From CAZFLM01 sp964519955 (lineage in GTDB: Bacteria; Armatimonadota; Chthonomonadetes; Chthonomonadales; CAJBBX01), in NCBI GenBank assembly GCA_964519955.1, contig CAZFLM010000128.1, positions 1 to 13,055 of the forward strand: a DNA stretch of 13,055 nucleotides, given 5' to 3'. Position numbers and translations under genes: made by a program. The first letter of the stretch is position 1; every line of letters begins with the position of its first letter. A model generated the notes under the pieces. That model saw only the letters and a program-made list of their open reading frames with translations. It had not been told where the DNA came from and did not search any database. This document shows, piece after piece, positions 5,868 through 12,181 of this stretch.

Positions 5868-8075
5868 TCACTGGCGGATCACCACTACCTCGTGCGGCTG
5901 GGCGGTCACCACGCGGATCGTGTTGCCGCGGCGCGTGAGCTTCGCGTCCGGGCCGACCACCGAGGCGCGGGAGTAGGGCTCGCGCACCGTGATGGTTGCC
6001 TCGTAGCGCGCGGGCTCCTCCATGATCGGCGGCAGGACGCGCTTGCCGTTCGGGAACGCATAGGCTGCCACGGTCGGCGGCGCGGAGAAGCAGAGCAGGT
6101 GCACGAACAGGCGGCCCTTCTCCTTGTCGTGCGTGATGACCGTCTCCACGTTGGCGGGAGCGTGAACCTGCACGGCCGGCGTCGGGTTCAGCCAGCGCAC
6201 CAGGTTGCGAAGCAGGTTGCGGTGCTCCGGCATGCGGTAGTCGCCGGCGTAGGCCGCGTCGAGCGCGCTCGGCACGTAGACCGCCCTGCCCTTGCACCGG
6301 GCGTTCACGACCACCGCGGGGCCGACCTTCTCGCCGGCGGACATGTGCGCGACCCAGCCGTTGTCCTGCGAGCGGTAGGCGACCAGCGACTCGCCGTAGG
6401 GGGTGCCGCCAACGGGCTCGCACCCGACGATCGGGCCCTGCACGAGCATCGTCCAGCCAGCGGGCACATCGGTCAGCAGCACCTTGGCGTCGCCCGTCGA
6501 CAGCGAGTGGGGCAGCCTGATGTAGTTGTCGCCGTGCTCCGTCTCGACGCGCGTCACCTTGATGCCCAACAGGTCGGCCAGCGTGCTCTGCTTCTGCAGC
6601 CGGCCATACCGGTCGCACAGCCCGGCCAGCCCTGTCGCGATCAGGTTGCCGCCGCCCTCGACGTACTCGGTGAGCAGCGCGACCTCCCGCTCAGAGAGGA
6701 TGGCGGTGTTCGCGAGGTAGACGACCGGGAAGCGCGCCAGACGCTCAGCCGACACGTTCTCGTCCATCACCATTCCGAGCGGAACGTGCGCCTCGACGAG
6801 CGCCCGGTGCGCGCCCCAGAACGCGGCCATGTACTTCGGTGGGTCCTCGCGGGCGAACCAGTCGCGCGTGCGGCACGAGTAGTAGAGGCCGACCTCCTGC
6901 AGCGGCTCGTGGCCGAAGGTCTCGCGCTTCTTGCGGGCCTCGCCGAACACCTCGCCGATGCGCTCGTAGGCCAGCGGCTCGGGCGATCCGTCGTAGTACA
7001 GCTTGTCGACGATGGTGCACTGCGCCCCGTGCGCCAGGTAGGTCATCACCTCCCACTTCATCTCGGCGACCGGGCGGACGGTGAAGTCGTGGTAGTCGAA
7101 CACGCCGCGCGAGGTGACGCCCTGGACGGGACCCTGCGGGCGGGCGCCGGCCATGAAGAGGGAGAGCAGGCTGGGGTTCGTGTGGCCGAAGATCCAGGGC
7201 AGCCCCTCGGCCGTGACGAAGTCGCCGTTGAGCGCGTGCTGCACGGGCTTCTCGCCGGGGAACCACTGGAACGGCGGATAGCCGTGGTAGTTGTAGTCGA
7301 CCGAGATCTCCGGCCGCTTCGCCTTGACGAACGCCTGCAGCTCGGTGCAGAAGCGCGTGTTCGAGTTGCAGCGGAACTCCAGCATCTTGTCCCAGGCCTC
7401 GTCCCAGGTGATGCCGGCCGGCATGTCGATGCCGTACTCCTGGCGGAAGGCCGCCTTGCACGCCGCGCACCAGCAGCCCGCGGGCGGCCCGAAGCCGTAG
7501 TCGAGCATATCGAAGTGGAAGCCGGCGATGGGATACTCCATCATCTCCGCGGCGACCTTCTTGATGAACTCGATATAGCCGGAGTTGTAGCAGAGCCGCC
7601 CGCCCAGGTCCGCGCCGTCGGCCCCCTTCATCCGCCACTCGGGATGCGCGCGCCAGGAGCTGTCGTCGTACTGGATCTGGCAGTAGGCGACGATGGGGAT
7701 GCCGCGCGGCGTGGCTTCGGCGATGGTGTCGCGCAGGAGGTCGCGGTCGCCGAGGTTGGGGCACTTGCGCGCGACACGGGAGTTGTAGTAGGCGAACTCC
7801 ATGTCCTTCATGAAGAGCACCCCGTACTCGCAGTTGGCGCGGGCCAGGTTGGCGGCCCACTCCTTGCCGGTGGGGTGCGACATGTAGATCGCGTCCTTGT
7901 CGTTCGCGCCGGTCGGCCCGATCTCGATGCCCACCAGCGTCTTCCGGTACCACGGCTCCGCCTGCTCCCGCCTCGCCATCTCGCCACCCTCCGCGCCCGT
8001 CCGCGCCACGCCTGGAACCAGCGCCGCGCCCGCCACCGCCCCGATCACCTCACGCCGTGTCAGTCGCCCGCTCAT
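5868..8075 (-). CDS. Tat-exported glycoside-hydrolase-like protein (GHL6 plus beta-galactosidase trimerisation-type domain)
   Basis: A 735-residue protein. The start at 8075 is chosen because GGGAGG precedes it by 6 nt and it begins with a twin-arginine signal (RLTRREVIGAVAGAALVP). An in-frame start at 8210 would place this signal inside the protein. Residues about 42-390 look like the TIM barrel of the hypothetical glycosyl hydrolase 6 type. Features are YGVLFMKDMEFAYYNS (84-99), IVAYCQIQYDDSSW (128-141), and FHFDMLDYGF (186-195) followed by a C-x-C-x-x-C cluster (Cys201, 203, 206). Asp189 and Glu290 (in DFVTAEGLPW) are candidate catalytic carboxylates. Residues about 395-590 (VGLYYSCRTRDW, FPVVYLANTAILSEREVALL, EGGGNLIATG) fit the glutaminase-like beta-galactosidase trimerisation domain, and a beta-rich C-terminus follows. 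Substrate is unknown; fucose-, galactose- or arabinose-containing glycans are plausible. First gene of a two-gene operon. Confidence 0.8.
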   Translation of the reverse strand: MSGRLTRREVIGAVAGAALVPGVARTGAEGGEMARREQAEPWYRKTLVGIEIGPTGANDKDAIYMSHPTGKEWAANLARANCEYGVLFMKDMEFAYYNSRVARKCPNLGDRDLLRDTIAEATPRGIPIVAYCQIQYDDSSWRAHPEWRMKGADGADLGGRLCYNSGYIEFIKKVAAEMMEYPIAGFHFDMLDYGFGPPAGCWCAACKAAFRQEYGIDMPAGITWDEAWDKMLEFRCNSNTRFCTELQAFVKAKRPEISVDYNYHGYPPFQWFPGEKPVQHALNGDFVTAEGLPWIFGHTNPSLLSLFMAGARPQGPVQGVTSRGVFDYHDFTVRPVAEMKWEVMTYLAHGAQCTIVDKLYYDGSPEPLAYERIGEVFGEARKKRETFGHEPLQEVGLYYSCRTRDWFAREDPPKYMAAFWGAHRALVEAHVPLGMVMDENVSAERLARFPVVYLANTAILSEREVALLTEYVEGGGNLIATGLAGLCDRYGRLQKQSTLADLLGIKVTRVETEHGDNYIRLPHSLSTGDAKVLLTDVPAGWTMLVQGPIVGCEPVGGTPYGESLVAYRSQDNGWVAHMSAGEKVGPAVVVNARCKGRAVYVPSALDAAYAGDYRMPEHRNLLRNLVRWLNPTPAVQVHAPANVETVITHDKEKGRLFVHLLCFSAPPTVAAYAFPNGKRVLPPIMEEPARYEATITVREPYSRASVVGPDAKLTRRGNTIRVVTAQPHEVVVIRQ

Positions 8076-8139
8076 GTGCGCCTCCCGAGCTGGATGTTCG
8101 CTGACGACTGCGGCAATGCCTTTGCGACGGCGGTCAGAC

Positions 8140-8175
8140 GTCGAAGGGGGAAGGCGTCGAAGGTCGAACGTCGAA
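8140..8175. repeat. GTCGAA short tandem repeat
   Basis: The hexamer GTCGAA occurs four times on the plus strand at 8140, 8156, 8163 and 8170. The last three are exactly 7 nt apart (unit GTCGAAC or GTCGAAG). It lies in the divergent gap between the Tat-exported hydrolase and the LamG/barrel gene. I recall very similar runs in intergenic DNA of unrelated environmental genomes, but that is unsearched. Confidence 0.6.
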
Positions 8176-8224
8176 CGGGCGGTACGGGCAAGAGGCGGGC
8201 GTGCGGCCATCGGTCGGTTCCGTT

Positions 8225-8262
8225 CTCTGTGTCCCCTCTGTGCCCTCTGTGCCTCTGTGGTG
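8225..8262. repeat. CTCTGTG short repeat cluster
   Basis: Four copies of CTCTGTG start at 8225, 8236, 8245 and 8253 (spacings 11, 9 and 8 nt), ending in GTGGTGA. The stretch is pyrimidine-rich on the plus strand and unlike the flanking coding sequence in composition. It sits 86 bp before the GTG start of the next gene, so it will probably be in that gene's leader or promoter. The rest of the 8076-8347 gap shows no clear promoter boxes. Confidence 0.65.
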
Positions 8263-8347
8263 AACCCGCCGTCGCAAGGATCGGCCGTGCAGGTCCGGGC
8301 AGGGGCCGCGGCGAATCGGGGCGCAACCGCCGACCAAGGAGCCCTCC

Positions 8348-10789
8348 GTGACGATGCCCGCGCCGCCGCCCGTTCCCACCGCCGGTCTGCTGGTCAAACT
8401 GGACGCTCGCCAGCGCGGCGGCCTCACCATCGAGCGTGGCCATGTGCTCGCGTGGCGCAGCACGGTCGATGGCAAGACCGTCCTCCTCGCGTCGTCGCCC
8501 GGCCATGCGCCGGAGTGGGCGCCCGCGCGGGGTGGCGGCCGACCTGCGGTGCGCTTCCGCGGAGAGCCGCAGGCCCTCCGCTGCCTCGGCTTCGGCCGCA
8601 AGGCGGACAGATGGACGCTGGCCGTGGTCGTGGCGGCAGCGGACGACGTGCGGGGCGGCGGCCTCGTCAGTGCGTGCCCGGCGGGCGGCCACGACTTCGA
8701 CCCCGGCTTCACGGTCGACCTCTACGGTTCGCAGAAGGCGCTGGGGCAGATCAGCGTGGAGGGAGCCGGGCGCATTGGCGGGCAGCAGAACCAGCTCAGC
8801 GCCCCTCGCCCCGCCGGCGGGCTGCATCTCATCGTCGTGGAGCGCGACGACCGCGATATCCGGGTGCGCGTGGACGGCCAGCCGCAGCAGGCGCGCCCGG
8901 TGACCCCGGCGACCACCGACATGCACGAGCTGCGGATTGGCGCGCGGTTCTTCGCCGGGAAGGAGCGGGAGTACCTGCGCGGCGACGTTTCGGCTGTCGC
9001 GCTGTATGACCGTATCCTGACGCAGAGCGAGTTGGCCACATTGGAGGAGGCGCTGAAGGTGTCTGACGAGGAGCAGAAGCAGGGCGAGGCGGAAGCCAGG
9101 AACCAGGCGGAGAACCGCAAGAAGAACAGGATGGTGGCGCCGGTCGTCACGGAGAAGTGGCCCGACGTGAAGGCGTTCGCGGCCAGCCCCGCCGCCAGAG
9201 AGCTTGGGCCTGTAGATCGGCTTCCGGTGCAGACCGGTCTCAAGCACGCGATGTTCCTGGCGTCACAGCACCTGAACAGCCTGTTCGACGCCGACCGCGA
9301 CGGCGAGCCGTTCTTCTACTCCAACCGCCGCGTGGACGGCACGGGCGTCATGTTCCACTCGGTCAACATCGGCATCCCGCACGTGGTGGGGCGGGCGCTG
9401 CTAGGCTCGATGATGGCCGAGCGCGCCGCCGGCATCCCGTTCCCAGAGCACGGCCTGCCGATCCTGGAGCGCTACCTGAAGCTCACCTTCGACAACGAGG
9501 ACCACCTGAACTCGTACAACGACCCGGAGAAGGAGAACCGCCGGTTCGTCGAGTTCCACAACATGCGCGAGGGGCTGTACGGGCTCGTCATGCTGATCGA
9601 GGGGCGCAACTCGGCGTGGGCGCGCGAGACGGCACACCAGATGCTCGTGACGCTGGACGCCATCACCGACGAGAAGGGCGAGTGGTCCATCGAGCTGCTG
9701 CGCAAGCGCGGCATGGAGGAGCGCAGCTTCGGCGTGTGCGTGATGAACGCGTCGCGCATGGTCGATCCGCTGCTGGAGCTGCACCGCGCGACCGGCGACC
9801 CGCTCGCCATGAAGCTGGCCGGGCTCTATGCGCGGGCCGCGCTGCGCACGGGCTACGACAAGGACGGCCAGTTCGCCCCGATGGACCGCTCCACCGGCCA
9901 CATCCATACCATCACCTCGTCGCTCAGCGGCATCACTGAGTACGCGATCCTCACGCACGACGCGGCGATGCTGGACCACTGCATCCGCATCGTCGACAAG
10001 GGCGTGCCGGGCTACTTCAGCTCCTGGGGCTGGGGCGACGAGGTGATGCCCGAGCACCCTGCGGACGAGCCCTCGCGCGGCGAGATGAACCAGACGGGCG
10101 ACGTGATCCGCACGTGTCTCCTCCTCGGCGTCACGGGGCGGCCGAAGTACTACGAGCTGGCGGAGCGGTATCTGCGCTCGATGGTTCTCCCGACGCAGCA
10201 CCTGGAGGCGGAGATGCGTGCGTACCTGCACGACGCCCCGAACCCGAAGGACGACTCGGAGCGCAACGTGCTGGCGCGAACCATCGGCGGGTATGCGATG
10301 CAGCTCCCGAACGACCGCATGCAGGTGGGCGACTGGCCGCTCTCCACGCTCGACATCACCTCCGGCGCGCTCCACGCGATGGCCGAGTGCTGGCGCAGCC
10401 GCATGACTTCCGACGGGACCACCTGCCGCCTGAACCTGCTCTTCGACGTTGAGAACGAGGGGTTCAAGGTGACCAGCGGCCTGCCCCTGCGTGGCACGAT
10501 CAACTTCTCCGCGCGGGCGGACCGGGTGCTGCTCGTGCGCATTCCGGCCTGGGTCGACGTCGCGACGCTGAACGTGGCGGTGAACAAGAAGCCGCAGAAG
10601 GTCGAGGTTCGCGACGGGTACGCTCGGATCGGCGCGCTGAAGGCCGGCGACGAGGGCACGCTGCACTTCGCGGTGCCCTGCCGCACGGAGCGCGAGCGGG
10701 TGGACCACGTGACGTACCGCACCACGTGGATTGGCAACCAGATCGTGCGGATCGACCCGCGCGGCAAGGTCAGCCCGCTGCCGTTCTGA
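8348..10789 (+). CDS. LamG-like domain plus (alpha/alpha)6-barrel protein, DUF1680/GH127-like
   Basis: An 813-residue protein with three parts. Residues about 13-223 are a concanavalin-A/LamG-like jelly roll: GHVLAWRS, then GGRPAVRFRGEPQALR, IRVRVDGQ, LRIGARFFAG and YDRILTQSEL are the usual landmarks of such carbohydrate-binding or laminin-G-like modules. Residues about 224-262 are a charged, coiled-coil-like linker. Residues about 270-700 look like an all-helical toroid (GLKHAMFLASQHLN, MFHSVNIGIPHVVGRALLG, HNMREGLYGLVMLIEGRNS). A C-terminal beta domain follows (VLLVRIPAWVDVATLNVAVN, GYARIGALKAGDEGTLHF), closely resembling that of DUF1680/GH127 beta-L-arabinofuranosidases. AAGGAG lies 6 nt before the GTG at 8348, preferred over an ATG at 8354. 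No signal peptide is visible, and the frame is closed by a stop at 8261-8263. Enzyme class and substrate are inferred by fold only. Confidence 0.7.
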   Translation: MTMPAPPPVPTAGLLVKLDARQRGGLTIERGHVLAWRSTVDGKTVLLASSPGHAPEWAPARGGGRPAVRFRGEPQALRCLGFGRKADRWTLAVVVAAADDVRGGGLVSACPAGGHDFDPGFTVDLYGSQKALGQISVEGAGRIGGQQNQLSAPRPAGGLHLIVVERDDRDIRVRVDGQPQQARPVTPATTDMHELRIGARFFAGKEREYLRGDVSAVALYDRILTQSELATLEEALKVSDEEQKQGEAEARNQAENRKKNRMVAPVVTEKWPDVKAFAASPAARELGPVDRLPVQTGLKHAMFLASQHLNSLFDADRDGEPFFYSNRRVDGTGVMFHSVNIGIPHVVGRALLGSMMAERAAGIPFPEHGLPILERYLKLTFDNEDHLNSYNDPEKENRRFVEFHNMREGLYGLVMLIEGRNSAWARETAHQMLVTLDAITDEKGEWSIELLRKRGMEERSFGVCVMNASRMVDPLLELHRATGDPLAMKLAGLYARAALRTGYDKDGQFAPMDRSTGHIHTITSSLSGITEYAILTHDAAMLDHCIRIVDKGVPGYFSSWGWGDEVMPEHPADEPSRGEMNQTGDVIRTCLLLGVTGRPKYYELAERYLRSMVLPTQHLEAEMRAYLHDAPNPKDDSERNVLARTIGGYAMQLPNDRMQVGDWPLSTLDITSGALHAMAECWRSRMTSDGTTCRLNLLFDVENEGFKVTSGLPLRGTINFSARADRVLLVRIPAWVDVATLNVAVNKKPQKVEVRDGYARIGALKAGDEGTLHFAVPCRTERERVDHVTYRTTWIGNQIVRIDPRGKVSPLPF

Positions 10790-10809
10790 CAACGAGGCAA
10801 TGGCTGATG

Positions 10810-10931
10810 GAACATGGATGTACAGGATGGGCAGGATGACGGCGGGCGGATCTGAGGCCACCGTACTGCCATTCGGCCACTGCGTCGCACCAGGCCGCCT
10901 TTCATCCTGTTCATCCTGTACATCCATGTTC
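10810..10931. repeat. 122-bp inverted-repeat element with 9-nt internal periodicity
   Basis: The two arms, 10810-10839 and 10902-10931, are 30 nt each and complementary at all positions except two, which would be G-U pairs in RNA. They flank a 62-nt central segment. Each arm is built from 9-nt steps: GGATGTACA, GGATGGGCA, GGATGACGG on the left, and CATCCTGTT, CATCCTGTA, CATCCATGT on the right. It fills the gap between the barrel gene and the HD gene, leaving just enough room for the HD ribosome binding site. The shape is that of a REP/MITE-like small mobile repeat. It could also act as a terminator or mRNA stabiliser. Confidence 0.75.
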
Positions 10932-10955
10932 GAATGACGCTCAAGGAGACCTCCG

Positions 10956-11513
10956 ATGACACACACGCGTGACGACGCGTGGAAGCTGCTCACCGAGCAC
11001 ACGCAGAGCGAGAGCCTGATCAAGCACGCGCTGGCCGTCGAGGCGGCCATGCGCTTCTACGCCCGGAAGTTCGGCGAGGACGAGGAGTTGTGGGGGCTCA
11101 CCGGGCTCCTGCACGACTTCGACTATGAGCGCTACCCGAACGCGCCGGACCACCCGCTGAAGGGTCTCGCCATTCTGGAGGAGGCCGGCTGGCCGGCGGA
11201 GATGCGCCACGCCATCGCGGGCCACGCGCAGTACCTGAACGTGCCGCGCGATACGCCGCTGTCCCGCACGCTCTTCGCCGTGGATGAGCTATGCGGCTTC
11301 ATCACGGCGGTGGCGTACGTACGCCCCTCACGCAAGGTGGCCGAGGTCGAGCCATCGTCGGTCAGGAAGAAGATGAAGGACAAGGCGTTTGCACGCAGCG
11401 TGTCTCGCGAGGACATCCTGCAGGGCATCGAGGAGATTGGCCTGCCGTTCGAGGAACACGTGGCCAACTGCGTCGCCGCGATGTCCGAGGTGGCGGACTC
11501 GCTGGGGCTGTAG
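10956..11513 (+). CDS. HD-domain metal-dependent phosphohydrolase
   Basis: A 185-residue soluble protein of the HD superfamily. The metal-binding set is visible in order: His24 (in LIKHALAVEAAM), His53-Asp54 (in GLLHDFDYERYP), His90 (in IAGHAQY) and Asp110 (in AVDELCG). His66 (in DHPLKG) is a further candidate. Such single-domain proteins hydrolyse phosphoesters, often nucleotides, but the substrate cannot be read from the sequence. Length and arrangement match the common stand-alone HDIG-type bacterial family. AAGGAG lies 7 nt before the ATG. It is directly downstream of the 122-bp inverted repeat and upstream of an unrecognised gene, from which it is separated by two small hairpins. No cofactor or sensor domain is fused to it. 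Confidence 0.9.
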   Translation: MTHTRDDAWKLLTEHTQSESLIKHALAVEAAMRFYARKFGEDEELWGLTGLLHDFDYERYPNAPDHPLKGLAILEEAGWPAEMRHAIAGHAQYLNVPRDTPLSRTLFAVDELCGFITAVAYVRPSRKVAEVEPSSVRKKMKDKAFARSVSREDILQGIEEIGLPFEEHVANCVAAMSEVADSLGL

Positions 11514-11520
11514 ATGCCAC

Positions 11521-11568
11521 CCCGACGACGGGTCGGGAAGAGCCCGCGAGGGCTCCAAAGGGAGAGCC
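11521..11568 (+). promoter_or_regulatory. Tandem hairpins in the leader of the unrecognised gene
   Basis: Two perfect 6-bp stems follow the HD stop codon: CCCGAC (11521-11526) with GTCGGG (11532-11537), and GAGCCC (11540-11545) with GGGCTC (11550-11555) around a GCGA tetraloop of the GNRA type. GGCTC (11551-11555) can instead pair with GAGCC (11564-11568), which would enclose the ribosome binding site of the next gene. They may partly terminate the HD transcript or tune translation of the next gene. No T-run is present. Confidence 0.4.
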
Positions 11569-12177
11569 ATGAGGCTGTTCGGACTGCCGAATGCCGACAA
11601 GGTGTTCATGACGTACTTCGACCGCTGGTATCAGCCCAGCGATCGGGCGCGCAAGCGGTTCCCGGCGACGAGGCCGGACGTCGTGTGCATCGACGTGGCC
11701 GAGGGCACGCCGGCGAGTGCGCTGTGCCATCTGAACGGCGAGGGTCTGGAACTGGCGACGAAGATGGTCGCCAGCATGGTCGATGCGTCCGTTGGTGACT
11801 GGCCCGCGTTTCTGGACGTGGCGGAGCCGGTCAACGAGACCTGGGTCGACGCATTCGACCGGTACTACGACGTCCGCCGGATCAAGGCGCTGATGAAGGC
11901 ATCGAAGCCGGACGGCTTCTCCAACGACTTCCTCGTCCGGTGCTGCGAGTTCGGCGCGGTGCTGGGCCACGTCCTGCGCCAGCGGCACCCGGATTTGGAG
12001 TGGCTCTACGGCTGGCCCTACTGGGAGTCGGCGCTGTACGATCGGTCCACTGGTCTGGTCATCGCGGTCTTCCACTGGGCCATCAAGAGGTTCAGCAGCT
12101 ATGGTGTGGACGACATCTACGTTCAGAAGCTCGAGATGTGTACGGAGATGATCCAGCGCCAGAGGGAAGCGCGCTGA
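11569..12177 (+). CDS. Conserved-looking protein of unknown function, 202 residues
   Basis: I do not recognise the family. The ATG at 11569 is used because AAAGGGAGAG stands just before it. The frame is open further upstream (to 11389), but that part overlaps the HD gene and has the odd Arg/Cys-rich composition of a non-coding frame. The protein is soluble, with many aromatic residues: MTYFDRWYQPSDRARKRF (14-31), WVDAFDRYYDVRRIKALM (92-109) and LEWLYGWPYWESALYD (143-158). A helix with a Cys pair and glycines (LVRCCEFGAVLGHVL, 122-136) leads into a strand-helix end (LVIAVFHWAIKRF, 163-175). No signal peptide, metal motif or known catalytic signature is visible. The pattern recalls several small DUF modules but supports no function. 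It ends 4 bp from the pirin stop on the other strand. Confidence 0.7.
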   Translation: MRLFGLPNADKVFMTYFDRWYQPSDRARKRFPATRPDVVCIDVAEGTPASALCHLNGEGLELATKMVASMVDASVGDWPAFLDVAEPVNETWVDAFDRYYDVRRIKALMKASKPDGFSNDFLVRCCEFGAVLGHVLRQRHPDLEWLYGWPYWESALYDRSTGLVIAVFHWAIKRFSSYGVDDIYVQKLEMCTEMIQRQREAR

Positions 12178-12181
12178 GCTG

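Noticed and set aside
5868..8210. Earlier in-frame start at 8210 for the Tat-exported hydrolase
   Set aside because: The extra 45 residues are translated from the GTCGAA repeat region and would bury the twin-arginine signal. The start at 8075 has a proper ribosome binding site.
8140..8262. CRISPR array
   Set aside because: The repeats are 6-7 nt with irregular short gaps; there are no long identical repeats with unique spacers and no cas genes.
5676..8351. An 891-codon plus-strand open frame opposite the Tat-exported hydrolase
   Set aside because: Same antisense effect. The composition is repetitive (Arg/Val/Ala/His), it crosses two real genes and the repeat gap, and it lacks a ribosome binding site.
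10925..10945. TTCGAA-like stretch resembling a tRNA T-loop
   Set aside because: There is no acceptor stem, anticodon arm or CCA end around it. It is the outer end of the inverted repeat.
9401..11050. A 549-codon minus-strand open frame opposite the barrel gene
   Set aside because: It runs through the intergenic inverted repeat and into the HD gene, and has the same antisense composition with no domain signature.
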